A DNA stretch of 64,000 bases from Adiantum capillus-veneris. Lineage: Eukaryota; Streptophyta; Polypodiopsida; Polypodiales; Pteridaceae. Below are positions 1 to 11,179 of the stretch, in pieces. Below the pieces are notes generated by a model that worked only from the letters and a program-made list of their open reading frames with translations, was not told where the DNA came from and did no database searches. The stretch is from NCBI GenBank assembly GCA_014529385.2, contig CM043967.1, forward strand, positions 133,292,682 to 133,356,681. The letters run 5' to 3'. Positions within the stretch are counted from its first letter, which is position 1; every line of letters starts with the position of its first letter. Position numbers and translations under genes: made by a program.

Positions 1-433
1 CTGATGGGATATGTAGTAGATGTGGTAAAAACAAAATATCCACAAAATCTGTCTAATCATGATCTCTTGTCTCTGATTTGTGGAAATGTTGTCAGCATTG
101 ATGGTTCACAACATAGAGTATAAAGATTACCAACTTCAATATTATCTTTGGTAATATTAATTTTGAGGATGAACAAATGGAATTTTTCTTTTCATCTTTT
201 AGAATGTGGGTTTGTGGTTTTGTAGTCATGCTCTCTTTTCTTTGAGTTGTGGAAATGGTGCCAACATCCATGGTTCACTGCATGGGGTATAAAGATTCAC
301 ACGTTCAATAATAACATTGGTAATTTTGATTGAGAGTCTCCATGCCCCATCCAAGTTGCTTCCCTGAGTATTGACACTATTTTAGTGCCAAATAGCTATG
401 ATGTAGACGTCTAATCACGGTGATCTACTAACA
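1..433 (+). repeat. 3' part of a decayed gypsy-type LTR
   Basis: The stretch at about 325-433 aligns by eye with the last part of the LTRs ending at 44069 and 52688: a run about matching 'cttccct', a 'tattgac' block, an 'agacgtc' block and an end in 'ctaaca'. No primer-binding site follows, so the internal part has been lost or replaced. The region also holds a diverged internal duplication: about 45-165 resembles about 222-335, with a shared 'gtataaagatt' block. The LTR start lies left of the window. Confidence 0.55.
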
Positions 434-1480
434 CCTCCATGCAAGCAAAATTGACATATGTTACTTGATTATCGGCTATAAAATATACTTGGTTGTCAGA
501 ACAATGTATATACACTTTGTAGTTGCATTGCCATGGTATACCAAGTATTAGCAAATTATTAGGGGATCTGATGGTTTTCTACAGAAATTATGGGGATATG
601 CGTTGTTGGGCGCATTTCTGACACCCCGTCTTTTGTAACTTTGTACATATGGACGTGACGCCGGATGTCAAAAGGGTGTGTGGGATTTCTTTTTGTGGTT
701 TTCTTAGCTCGATTTAGCAAGCACATGTACATGCACTGCAAGTCGCTAGTCTAGTGACAGCTGTCGGGCTACTGTAAGTGCCCGTGAGTGAGTTTTTTGA
801 AGTGAGCCTTGTATATAACTAAAACTCATGTACAAACTGAAAAAAAGTTCAGCCAAACATCAGAAATTTGTAGGTTTTGGGTCGTTGTGGCTTCTTGATT
901 CTTTTGGATGTAGTTTTTTGCTCCGACTAGCCTTCTCTACGTGTAGTTGTGCTGGGATAGCTTTCTGTTTGCGTCAATTTTGCTCATGGCGGCGTATGGA
1001 ATCAATTTTGGTCATCTTCAACTTTCTCGCGAGTCATTTTTCAAGCTTTCTCTCAAGCTTTAAAGTGCCCCAATTGGAGTTGTGCTCATCAGGTTACGAC
1101 TAGTTCTCTACAGGTTTATGGCTATGGCAGCCTAGTGGCAAATTGTGTGTAGACAGAATTGGAGGGCATGTATCTATGAATTGTGGAATTGATGTTGAAG
1201 TTATGGGTTTGTGATGCTTGATTGTGAAAGGAGAGGCCCTTGTCTTCATCTGCATTGGTCGGCGTGTGCTGTAAATCCGTGCTTTGACAGGGTTTTGCTC
1301 CTATGTGACATAGTCTCTTGGGTGGGCGACGGCTAGTAAATTCCCAAGGGTCTACTCCTATTGGGCTTGTGGTGTTTCAGAGGGATTTTGTAAAGCTTTT
1401 TGTGTCTTGTAGTTCTCTTTCAATGCTCTTGGGTGACGTCGCTATAGAGGTGTTTCAGTTTGCTTACAGTTCATGATCTC
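434..1480. other. No recognisable gene
   Basis: No coding similarity was found. The short open frames here have no recognisable domain. A 'gacgtcgctata' string at about 1436 resembles the palindromes near 27.25 and 27.65 kb, but nothing more could be supported. This stretch sits where copia gag would be expected and may be a replacement or an older repeat. Confidence 0.5.
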
Positions 1481-2643
1481 AGTTTTGGTGATGAAATTGT
1501 TGCATCTGGCCTTTTGTGTCGTGGGTTGTATAAGCTCACTTTGTATGACAAGTGTGGAAAAACTTTGCAAATGCTATTGCAGATTCAAGGGCTATTTCAG
1601 ATGCAAAACTTTGGCATGCACGTTTTGGTCATCTAAATTTTGCCAATTTGCTGTGTTTGCAAAAATCTGATATGGTTGCTTCTTTGCCACCTCTTGAAGC
1701 ACTTGTCAAACATGTTTGTGAAGGCTATATTTTGGGTAAGATGCAGCATTCTAAATTTCCAAAGGATGGTTCAGTTCAGGCCACATGCAGGTTGCAGCTT
1801 GTGCATAGTGATGTTTGTGGGCCCATGCAAACTCCGTCCTTGGGCAATTACCTGTACTTCGTGACTTTCATTGATGATTACTCCAGGCATGCATGGGTAT
1901 TTTCGCTTAAAGTGAAGTCTGAAGTTTTTATGTGCTTCAAACAATTTCTGGCTATGGCTAAAAATGTCTCGAAATGTACTATGGGCACCCTCCGTTCCGA
2001 TCGAGGGGGGGAGTATATGTCTCATGAATTTAATGCATTTCTAGCTAGTCATGGGATAAAACACCAATGTACAGTGCCTTATCCGCCTCAGAAAAATGGT
2101 GTTGCTGAGAGGAAAAACAGGTCACTGACGGAAATGGCACGATGTATGGTCAAAAGTCAAGCTTTACCGCATTCTTTTTGGCTTGAGGCCATCATGTGTG
2201 CCACTTATGTACTTAACAGGTGTCCTACTAAAGCTTTGCAGTCTATTACTCCATATGAAGCATGGCATGATAGAAAGCCTTCTATTGAGCACATGCGTGT
2301 TTTTGGTTGTTTGGCATATGCTTTGGTGCCACAAGTGAAGCGCAGAAAATTGGATGATAAGGCTGTCAAATGTATTTTTGTTGGTTATATTGCTGAAAGC
2401 AAAGGTTACAGGTTGTATCATCCGCAAACAAAACATATTCTGGTTTCTCGGGATGTAGTGTTTGTGGAAGATTCTGTTCAGCCCTTGCTGTCATGTACTA
2501 GAGACAGTAATGTAAGCTCACAGGACATTTATGACACTTTGTTGCCTCTTTCCAGTGGTGGAAATACGAATGTAAGTTCCAATGAGGCAAATGTACAGCC
2601 TATGGGGGTTTCTGAAAATGTTTTAGATCAGCCTATTTACTGA
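1481..2643 (+). pseudogene. Copia GAG-pre-integrase and integrase
   Basis: The integrase part is open from 1552 to 2643 (363 codons). It starts with the GAG-pre-integrase signature (AKLWHARFGHLN) and continues into the integrase core. The three catalytic acids are present: D in HSDVCGPM, D in RSDRGGEY, and E in NGVAERKNR. The copia C-terminal block (VFGCLAY, GYIAESKGYRLY) follows. Upstream, about 1481-1550 in another frame gives 'ASGLLCRGLYKLTLYD', a typical copia stretch just before this domain, so a frameshift lies near 1550. A second frameshift or stop at about 2640 separates this part from RT. The enzyme would join cDNA to host DNA; this copy cannot make the normal polyprotein. Confidence 0.93.
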
Positions 2644-4381
2644 TGCAGATGTACATGATGTACTTGATGAGGAAAGGGCTGAAAATGAGCAGGCTAGAGG
2701 TATGCCAAAATGGCTGGTGCACACACTGCGTGACAGTAAATTGGACGCACCTTTGTCTAGTCGTACTCGTTCAAGCTCTCGCCATGCATCTTATGCATCA
2801 GATTGTTATGCTATGGTTGTGTCTAGTTTACATGATGTTGAAGAGCCTCTGACTTTTGATGAAGCACAGAATTCAAAAAATTGGATGGCTGCCATGCAAT
2901 CAGAATATGATGCACTTATAGAAAAGGACACATGGACTTTATGTGATTTGCCTCCTGGAAAAAAGGCCATTGGTACGAAGTGGGTTTACAAGTTGAAACG
3001 CAAGCCAGATGGTGAGATCGATCGCCATAAGGCTCGACTTGTTGCAAAAGGTTATGCACAACAAAAAGGCATAGATTATGAAGAGACTTTTGCTCCCACT
3101 TGTCCTATGACTACTGTGCGTTTTCTATGTACATTGGCAGCTCATTTTGGTTGGGATGTACATCAATCAGACATTGTTAATGCTTTCTTAAATGGTGACA
3201 TATTTGAGGAAGTTTATGTAACGCAGCCTCGCGGTTTTGTCATAAAAGGACAAGAGGACAAAGTGTGCAGATGTAATAAGGCTTTGTATGGGTTGAAGCA
3301 ATCTCCTCGTGCTTGGTATGAGAAAGCTGACACTCATTTGGTTAAACGAGGCTTTCGTAACAGTCCAACAGAAAGCACATTGTATGTAAAGCGTGAGGAT
3401 GATGTATTTCTCATTGTGGTTCTTTATGTTGATGATTTGCTGATCACTAGACCAAATGAGAGACATATTACTGAATTTAAGGCTGATTTGAATGCTACTT
3501 TCAAGATGAAAGATTTGGGATTGGTGCATCATTACTTGGGTATACAGTTTAAGCAGTGTGATGGTGGTATTGCCTTGTGTCAGAAAAGTTACATAGAGAC
3601 ATTGCTATGTAAGTTTGGACTTGAGGATTGCAAACCTATTGCCACTCCCATGGAAACAGGTTTGAAGTTGAGTCTACATGATGCTGGTGATCCTACTGAT
3701 GTCACTCTTTACCAAACGGTTGTTGGCTGCCTCATTTATGTATGCAACATGAGGCCAGATATTCAGTTTGCAGTCTCACAGGTTAGCAGATTTATGCATA
3801 GCCCAGGGTCTAAGCATTGGCAGGCTGTCAAGAGGATTTTCCGCTACCTTAGTGGCACTTTACATCTTGGCTTGTTTTATCCCAAGGGGGGATCATTGCC
3901 GCCAGACTTACATGCTTTTTCGGACTCAGATTGGGCTAGTTGTTTTGACACGCGAGTGTCCACAAGTGGTTTTTGTTTCATGCTTGGAAGTTCATGTATA
4001 TCATGGTTGAGCAAGAAGCAACCTACTTTGGCCACTTTGAGTTGTGAGGCTGAGTACAGGGCAGTCTTCACAGCTACGGTTGAGTGTGTATGGCTCAGAC
4101 GACTTATGGCTGATTTGGGTGTTGGACAGGACACTTCCAACACTATCTACACTGACAGTCAAAGCGCATTGGCAGTTGCGAGGAACCCAATTTTTCATGC
4201 TCGCACAAAGCACATTGAGGTGCATTACCACTATGTCAGGGAGAGGCTCTCAGCAGGAGAGATCAGCTTGGCTTATGTGCCAACACAGGACAACCTTGCA
4301 GATCTTTTCACAAAGGCATTGTCTTGTGAGAAGCTTGAAGCTTTCCGCAAATCTTTGGGCTTACTCCCCTTTGTGGACTGA
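2644..4381 (+). pseudogene. Copia reverse transcriptase and RNase H
   Basis: Open from 2702 to 4381 (559 codons), and the same frame reads back to about 2641 (TDADVHDVLDEE), so the ATG at 2702 is not a true start. RT landmarks are WVYKLKRKPDG, RLVAKGYAQQKGIDYEETFAP, the first catalytic D in HQSDIVNAFLNGD, the ALYGLKQSPRAWY block and the catalytic YVDD at about residue 245. RNase H follows (SDSDWASC, CEAEYRA, TDSQSA), ending with the classic ADLFTKAL block. Only one frameshift separates this from integrase, so the copy is fairly young. I do not assign a copia lineage. Confidence 0.95.
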
Positions 4382-4456
4382 TACTGTCCTCAGGGCATGG
4401 CACTTCCCTTTACTCATGTGCCAGCTCTCGTTCACCGCATCACTCTAGGGGGGATT
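4382..4456 (+). other. Copia 3' untranslated region with polypurine tract
   Basis: The run 'tctagggggg' at about 4444-4453 lies just before the LTR start and is the likely plus-strand primer site. The spacing to the LTR (about 3 bases) is slightly longer than usual. Confidence 0.6.
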
Positions 4457-4683
4457 TGTTACCATATACATGTGGTAGTGATGTCTGTGAACACACTAGG
4501 ACCGACGGGGCATCTTTTCCCTCTTTAGGAGGTTTTTTCCCCCGTGCATTGTATATATGCCCATCACTCTAGGGCTATCTATCTTTCCATTGCACACTAA
4601 GTAACACACTCTCTATTGTGTGCCTTGAGCTTCCTTCATCTTCTCCAAGCTGTGTGTGTTTCTCTACAACCCTAATTCCAACA
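4457..4683 (+). repeat. Copia 3' LTR (227 bp)
   Basis: Starts TGTTACCATAT and ends CCTAATTCCAACA, giving canonical TG...CA ends. A TATA-like 'gtatatatgc' lies at about 4550. The partner LTR is not in the window. Short LTRs of this size are common in copia elements. Confidence 0.8.
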
Positions 4684-4701
4684 GTGACAAGGGATATTTT
4701 T

Positions 4702-5522
4702 TTAGCTTGCACCCACTGATCCATCCAATGTAGCAAGCTTAATGGCCCCACTCAGTGATATAGAATGAATCACAAATGGTCCCATTCCTTGCTTTTTCAA
4801 TCTCTTGGTTTTTTGCTTAAGAGTGTAAACAAGCACATAATCTCTTGGAGCAAAGTCCTTGAAGTCCACATTCTTGTCATGAAATTCTTTCATGCATTGT
4901 TTTTGGGCGTACATTCCGGCTAGTACCTTCAACCTATTTCATTTAACTTCTCTAGGTCATCCAAACGGTTAGACCATTCATGTCCAGACCACTCAAGTTT
5001 ATTTACTATGGACAAGATCGGAATCAAAAACTCTATGGGTAAAATTGCATTAAGTCCAAACACCATGTTATAAAATGTAGTCCCTAGAACATTCTTGTAT
5101 GCAACTCTATAGGCTGAAACAACAAAGTGAAACTTTTGATCCCAATCCGGCCTATTGTCGTTTACAATTTTGGTTAGAACCATGCACAAGACTTTGTTGG
5201 TATTCTTGGCTTGACAGTTAGCTTGTGCGTGATACACAGTTGATTTTTTGTGTATGACAATGAGCTCATCAAGTAAATACTCAATGACTTCGTTAACAAA
5301 ATGTGTCCCTAGATCATTAATAATTTCAATAGGCAAACCGTACCGTGTGAAAAAAATTTCATACAAGAATTGTGTCATAGTGCTTACATCATTCCTTTGT
5401 GTGTCTTTGTCCTTGACCCACTTCGTTAAGTAGTCTAGAACAAATATAAAATACTCTACATGAGTTTTATAAGTTGGTGGTGCTATGGGATCCATGAAAT
5501 CTAGACCCCACTTTGCAAACAT
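4702..5522 (-). pseudogene. E0 integrase core and C-terminal domain
   Basis: Two adjoining frames, 5522-4929 and 4932-4702. The core shows GLDFMDPI with the first catalytic D and INDLGTHFVNEV with the second D. The third position reads QANCQAKNTNK where the family has a Glu in the QxE motif; here it is Lys, so strand transfer would be lost. The C-terminal part (DFAPRDYVLVYTLKQKTKRL, GMGPFVIHSI) is the GPF/Y-like module of non-chromodomain gypsy elements. A frameshift separates the two parts. The left end stops next to the copia LTR. Confidence 0.9.
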
Positions 5523-5720
5523 CGGGTGTGCTTTATCATTGTTCTCATAGGCATTTCATCCTTTTTAAGTGGAATTTTTGTTCTCTAGCATTCATCACAC
5601 CGATTCACATATGATTTAACATCCATGAAGAGTGTAGGCCGCCAATTTCTAGCAAACATTATAGCCTTAGTCACTTTTAGGCAAAACAATGACATCTCGC
5701 TTGCCCTGAATGTGCTTCTT
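5523..5720 (-). pseudogene. E0 integrase zinc-binding remnant
   Basis: Minus-strand translation upstream of the core gives a 'VNRCDEC*RTKIPLKKDEMP' stretch with the CxxC half of the HHCC domain; the His pair is not clear. One stop interrupts it. It fits the expected position just before the integrase core. Confidence 0.6.
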
Positions 5721-6261
5721 ACAATATAGGCAAGTATTCACTTTTTGATGCACAAAGTCTGAGTTGATTATCTTTGCAACACTTGTACAGCTAGTTGAAA
5801 ATCAATTCATATGAGTGTGCTTCAATTTTGATACCTTTTAACCTAGTTTTAGACATGTTTGTAGTAAATAGAACCTGGTTCAAACAATCTACAATATACT
5901 TACTCCAATGTGATGCTATGTTCACCTAAAACAATGTAGCATACTCCTTAGGCATTCTGCCTGTACATGATCTGACTCTCTTAACATACATGTGTGCATC
6001 AAATTTCATACTAGGATAGAAAACTCCCATTCTCATAAAATTTTGGTAGGTTTTGATTTTCCCATGTTAGACAAAGTCCATTTTTAGGTACAAAGGAGTA
6101 TTAGAGGCTTTGATACAGAATCGCAAGATACCATCCAAGCCTCTATGATATAGTCATTCGCTAAGCAGTTGAAAGGAATTGCTTTGATTGATTGATTGTC
6201 TATCAATTATTCTCTCTCTGTCCATTGAACAATTGTCCTATGGTCAAAAGTGGGACTCTCA
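5721..6261. other. E0 remnant without clear coding
   Basis: Lies between the integrase zinc domain and the E1 insertion, where the RNase H-integrase linker of E0 should be. I could not read a confident protein from it. It ends at the E1 target duplication. Confidence 0.4.
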
Positions 6262-6266
6262 ATCCA
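6262..6266. other. E1 target site duplication, left
   Basis: ATCCA directly before the LTR; the same five bases follow the right LTR at 22573-22577. Confidence 0.9.
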
Positions 6267-6794
6267 TGTTAACCACCGACGTCCACTTCTAGTAGTCATG
6301 GGCCGGGCTTGTCGGTCCAATAGGAAAGGGGTAAGAGTGACCGCCAATGAGAGAAGCACTCTAACTGGAACATTCAAGGGTTAGTTGGCTAAGCATGGGT
6401 GCCCAAGTGTGAATGGGCAAGCTCATATAAAAGTCACCTAAATCTAAAAATCACTCATTCTCTCATTTGTGAAATTGAAGAGTGCTCTTGCTCCATCTCC
6501 ATCATCTTCTTCATCTCCTTGTGTGTGTGTATGCGAGAGAGAGAGAGAGAGTGTGTGTGTGATCAAACATTGCGACGGCACAGCGGCAGTGAGGTGGTTG
6601 AGCACGGCACGACGGTAGCTCCCTCTTCTTCGCAGCGAGGAATCCTCCACGAAGGCGAGCGTAGGGCGGTGAGTGACACACCCTTGCTCTCTTGAGCTTG
6701 CTAGATTAATTTGGTTGTGTGCTTGCAGCCATTTGTCGCACGCACACAGTGTACGACAAGTCCCTTGTTTTTACACGTGCAACAGATGCGTACA
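6267..6794 (+). repeat. E1 5' LTR (528 bp)
   Basis: Pairs with 21933-22572 over its whole length. A 'catataaaag' TATA-like box at about 6424 could serve as promoter. It carries a short (GT)n (GA)n tract at about 6520-6560 that is greatly expanded in the partner LTR. Confidence 0.93.
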
Positions 6795-6798
6795 TGAT

Positions 6799-6816
6799 TG
6801 GTGCCGTTGCTGGGGA
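6799..6816 (+). promoter_or_regulatory. E1 primer-binding site, tRNA-Asp type
   Basis: TGGTGCCGTTGCTGGGGA differs from the plant tRNA-Asp 3'-end complement at two positions, both C to T. It lies four bases after the LTR end, as expected. The C-to-T changes fit decay of methylated cytosines. Confidence 0.85.
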
Positions 6817-7564
6817 AATGCGCTGCACTATGCTCAAATAGCACTCTATGTTGCTTTGTGGTGCAATATGAGATGTAGGAAAGGTAGAGAAAGAAGGTGA
6901 GTGGCTGTTGAGAAGGATTTGTGAACTTTGTTCTTGTTGCAGTATACTATTTTCTGTTAATAAGGTGTTAGATTTTTTTGCTGCAATGTATTGTTTTCTA
7001 TTGATAAGGTGTTAGATTTAAGGTATTAGATCTATAATGTTAGGTCTGTAAGGCGCAGTAAGTAGATCTGTTAGTTAATTAGTTGCTTCAATATTGTGTT
7101 AAACAATGTGTAAGAGTAGCTCTGTTAGTTGCAAGTAGGTATGTTAGGTGTGTGTGTGCGCGTGCACGGCGCAATCGCAACGACCTTATCCACAAACACC
7201 AAAAAAATTAAAATTTAAAAAAAAAATAAAAGAAAGGACTGGGATCGAGAAATCTCCCCAAGCCCAGGCTTAGGCCTTAGTCACCCTTTGTACTTACATA
7301 TTTTAGTCTCACACCTAAGTAAAAATTGACCCTTTTAAGGACCATCGGAGCTTTGGGTAACCAAACGCTGTGTTGTATAGCACACCACGACTCCCTGAGA
7401 AATGCACTTGTGTTGAGTTATCACACGCTCTAATCCAAAAACCGATCATAAAAAGACATTTAAAAACATCAAAAAACTAGTGAAAACAAGGTGCATAATG
7501 CTTAAAAAATCAAGCGGTTAACCTTCGTGGGTATTCGCCGACGCTTGCAGGGTGCCAAAGGTAC
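6817..7564 (+). other. E1 leader, no coding seen
   Basis: Untranslated leader between the PBS and the first gag-like frame. It contains short repeats of 'gataaggtgttagatt' at about 6959-7020 and an A-rich tract near 7200-7235. No domain was recognised. Confidence 0.6.
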
Positions 7565-8167
7565 ATGCATCTGCGCTTTGGTCGTGTACTAGAGGCTGAG
7601 CAACTAGCAAGCACTTCAAATTACGCGGATTCTCAATACCCACCTACCTTAGGTTCCTGGCCCTCGACGGGGACCCAAGGTAGTACAACCCAAGACTCAA
7701 ACATAGCGGCTAGTGACTCTTCATCTGACTACGATATTATGGAAGGGCATCCTACACCAAACTCAGAGCAAGGAAACAAAAATGTACCTGTTTGGGTCCC
7801 ACAGCCTGGATCTAATGTGTTTAGTCGCTTTATAGAAACCTTTAGTAGAGCTACTCGCTCTGAACCTGCGGCACCTAGTGAAGTTAATGAAGGTGAGGTA
7901 GAGGTAGACTTTCCTTTGGTATCTCAGGGGGAGCTTATACTCCCCAAGAGTGTCCACGCTGATATCCTACCCCCTGCTTTCATGGAAGACCCTGCAAAGC
8001 AATCACACTCCGATGGTAGGAGTCTTGCGGAGGTGCAAGAAGTTGAGTGCTATATGCAAGCGGCTAGGGAGAGGGAAATGGAGAGTTTCCTAGAACAATT
8101 CCAAGCCATGAAGGGAAAGACCCCTGGGAAAACAGGTATAGCAATCAAGAAAATTGAGTGCTCCTAA
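7565..8167 (+). pseudogene. E1 gag N-terminal region
   Basis: Open frame of 200 codons. The composition is polar and Ser/Thr/Glu-rich, with a Glu-rich helical tail (about residues 155-185, EVECYMQAAREREMESFLEQ) that could form a coiled coil. No catalytic motif is present. It precedes the recognisable gag and knuckles, so it is most likely the N-terminal region of gag. The frame breaks at 8167 and coding is scattered in other frames until 8920. I do not recognise the domain itself. Confidence 0.5.
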
Positions 8168-8919
8168 GTTAGTAGGCAATGTGGGTCAAACTGTGGGGAA
8201 CAACAATGCTTCCACCTCAAGGGAAACCTCTAGTATGCCAGACCTAGAAGGGTTATTTCTCAACAAAAATTGGGAATATGACCTACAAATTGAAACCTTG
8301 ACTGACCTGTACACGGGTTGTACAATCTACTTCGAGCACCACAATTCTAAAGGAGCGGCAACAGATGGTCTGCAATGTCATCCATAGCATCATCCAATCA
8401 GAGAGGCAAAACCGAGGGATTAACATTCCTTCAACGGGCCTTACGAGATTCTTGGATACGGGCAAGGCCAGACAACGGACAGTATCATAGATGGAAACTC
8501 CTTCAGTTAGTCCAATGGACCCTTCATATATTGTGTCGCCTGGAGTTTCAGTATAATCTGAACCCACAAGTAGTAGTTTTACTTTCCAAAATCTACCTCA
8601 TCTGTTTCTCAGAGACACTACGGCTATGATACCTACTCCGGTGATGAGTACAAAAGTACACCTTGGACGTCGTTTTTCAGTGCTGCACTGCTACCTAGTA
8701 GCACAATGCCCCCAACAATACCTACAAGTGTGCATCAAGCCTATGTAACTGTCGCACCTCATGCTCACGTAGCTCCCACACCCCCAATTATGCCAAGGGA
8801 TTACACTCCACAATGGCATTATCCGAGCTCTTATTCAAGTGGGTCCATACCATTTAGCAATAACATGTCGTATCCGCACCAGCTATGCCTAGGGCCACAC
8901 CTATGAACTTTGGACCACC

Positions 8920-9627
8920 ATGTGGTACACCACCATCGAGGTATGGGACCCGAGGACCCCGCGTATGCCAAGGCCAAGGCCAACTCCCATCCCACATGTA
9001 GTTCCAGGAGTGCCTGCACTTGCGGCCACTATACCTGCTTATTTCGGATATTTGGCAGCATTTGCTCAAACCATCGATCGATCTATTGCTGAGAATATGT
9101 GTAACATGCCTGATAGAGAGCCTATAAGTAAGGCAGTCCAAATAGCCAAGCTCACACAAAAATTTAGTGAAGACGGGGATGTGAGAAAACATATCGGAGT
9201 GCTTGAACAAATATGCGATTCTCTAGGAGAACAGAATGACCTGCATAAGAGTAATTCTTTAAGCCTAACCTTAAGTTTGAAAGATAGGGATTGGTATAGA
9301 ACCCTAAGGGTGGAAGAAAAAATGATTTACCCTACTCTTAGGAGACAGTTTTTGAAATAATACATACAAGAGAGAGTGCTTTGGGGTGTAGCCTCTCAGC
9401 TCCAGAAAGCCCAACGAGAGGAAGGAGAGTCGGTGAGAGACTTTATTAGTCGCTCGAAGCATTTGAATTCTCGTTGTAATCCAAATGAGTGCTTCAATAA
9501 TAATCAATTGCTTGATAGATTCATTAGGGGATTACGACATGAGGATATCTACAATGGCCTAGTCATTAGAGTATCACCACTTGGGAAGAAGTCACCACCA
9601 ATGCAATCCAATTGGAGGATAATTTAA
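8920..9627 (+). pseudogene. E1 gag capsid-like region
   Basis: One frame with a single in-frame TAA at 9358-9360. Before the stop, a Pro-rich lead is followed by a helical region (EPISKAVQIAKLTQKFSEDG, then KHIGVLEQICDSL). After it comes QREEGESVRDFISRSKHLNS and NQLLDRFIRGL, a pattern typical of the C-terminal half of Retrotrans_gag (E-S-V-x2-F...L...F-x2-GL). It would form the retroelement capsid. Zinc knuckles follow in a shifted frame. Confidence 0.7.
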
Positions 9628-9694
9628 TGATTCAAGGAGAAAGAGTGTCTGTTGAGCCTAAATCTACTAGCTCGCAAGCATCGGGGTATCATCA

Positions 9695-10440
9695 ATGGCC
9701 CTAAATCCTATTGCTAAGGATCCAAAGATATCTAAGATGACTTTAGTAGATCCGACCAAGGCCATTCAAGAGAGTCTTGCTCCACAAAACAATCATATGT
9801 ATCCAAGAAGGGAGCAACAATGGTTGTCAATATGCTATGGTCCGCATAGTACCCATGAATGCCCTACTTTTAGAGTAAAATTCAATGGGAATTGCAATTC
9901 CTGTGGGATGTATGGTCATCAAGCTAAGGATTGCATAGTATTTAAGCAAGTGATGGCCAATAGACCAACCTTAGCATGGACAGACACACCTTGAGTGCCT
10001 GCATTGATGCCAGTCCCACCTCTCGAACAAACGTCACAACACATGGTCCCTAGGGCCCAAAATGTTGTTCAAAAAACACCCTTACCACCTCCAGTGCTTG
10101 GACTGCAACCACCACATCCAAGAATTGCTTCAGTGAATCAAGTGGATTGTGAGTCATCTATTGCTTGTTTGGAAGGCTGTGAGGAAGATATAGACCCTAA
10201 TGTTGCCTATGGGATTGATGCGCTTGAAGAAAGTCCACAATACTATATGGAGGACTATTGGGAACAAGTAAAACTTGTCTATTAAGTAGCTGCTCTTCCT
10301 GCAAGAGGCCAAAATATCAAATACACTACCAAGAGACCACCTCTTCAATGCAATGAATGTGGAGGTCCACATCGTGTAGCCAAGTGTCCTATTAGGTTAC
10401 AAAAGAACAACGATCTCACAAAGTCCATAGACCCCTAGCC
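9695..10440 (+). pseudogene. E1 gag nucleocapsid with zinc knuckles
   Basis: One reading frame with in-frame stops (TGA at 9992 and TAA at 10283). A canonical CCHC knuckle, CNSCGMYGHQAKDC, lies at 9893-9934. A second, shorter one, CNECGGPHRVAKC (CX2CX3HX4C), lies at 10349-10387. A Pro/Gln-rich spacer separates them. The short-type knuckle CxxCGGxH also occurs in the G2 gag at 56.1 kb (CDICGGDH), which links the two families. Knuckles bind the element's RNA during packaging. Confidence 0.85.
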
Positions 10441-10503
10441 ATACCTAGTGTCATCCAAGAAGAAAGTGACTTAAAGTCATGGGAAAGTGGTCATACTCAC
10501 TTC

Positions 10504-10722
10504 TTGTTGAAAAGAATGTTTACAAAGGGACTACCTGACCCTATCGAAGAAATGGAGATCCCATCTTCCCTACGTCAAGGGAATAAAGCCCAAAAGATTC
10601 CATTAAACATTGCCAAATTGATGGATTTCATGGCTTCAGAAGTTAGAACCACCATCATGTCCAAACTATATGGAGACCCTGAGCTATTCTTACCTCTTCA
10701 AGCTTTCTTAATGGAGAACTGA
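10504..10722 (+). pseudogene. E1 gag-pro linker, unrecognised
   Basis: Open frame of 72 codons between the knuckles and the protease (starts MLKRMFTKGLPDPIEEMEIP). No known domain is visible. Its position suggests the gag-protease spacer of the polyprotein. Confidence 0.45.
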
Positions 10723-10891
10723 AGGCAGGGCTACCACAATTTTCACAAATGGATGGAGCTAGGGATATGCCAAGAGAGGAGGAACACTTAGATCCATAAC
10801 CCAACCTAGATAAGAACCATGTTGTAGAAACAAGTTGGGACAATACTTTGAGGGCGATGAATCCAATGCCACCATACCATTCACTACCAAG

Positions 10892-11179
10892 GGATTAACT
10901 GTGAAGGGAATCCTTGATGGTGGTTTTGGGGTTAGCATTGTGACTAAAAATTGATGGGAAACTATGGGAAGATTTCACCTTGGGACCACAATCATAGTAG
11001 TAAAGATGGCCAATGGGTCTATCGTTAAACGTATTGGGATGCTAGAAGATCTCAAGATCAAGGTCTTTGGACATAAAATAAGAAATATCTTCATTGTTAT
11101 GGATTTCTCCAAGCAATCTATGGCATTTGAGATGATCTTAGGACGTCCTTTCATGAGGGAAGGAAAAAATGGTGCATGA
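10892..11179 (+). pseudogene. E1 retropepsin-like protease
   Basis: The frame gives GILDGGFGVSIVTK, matching the retropepsin active-site loop with D-S/T-G changed to D-G-G. A stop follows at about 10952 (tga), and the frame then reads on to MANGSIVKRIGML and the family C-terminal motif ILGRPFMRE. Compare the better preserved copy at 58.1-58.4 kb (ILDSGAG, ILGRPFMRQ). The changed active site and the stop mean it is inactive. It would have cut the gag-pro polyprotein. Confidence 0.85.

Larger units (their letters stand above)
1481..4683 (+). mobile_element. Ty1/copia retrotransposon, 5' truncated in this window
   Basis: Domain order is GAG-pre-integrase, integrase, RT, RNase H, then a purine-rich tract and an LTR. 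Integrase before RT is the copia order. No 5' LTR, PBS, gag zinc knuckle or protease was found upstream, so the copy is incomplete on its left. On the right it abuts the minus-strand gypsy integrase remnant that starts at about 4702, so it probably inserted into element E0. Five bases after the LTR are 'gtgac'; the matching left duplication could not be found. Confidence 0.9.

Noticed and set aside
828-1103. 91-codon open frame
   Set aside because: No domain and no support from neighbours; likely chance.
2643-2852. Separate small gene between copia integrase and RT
   Set aside because: It is an alternative frame of the RT lead sequence, which reads better in the 2641-4381 frame.
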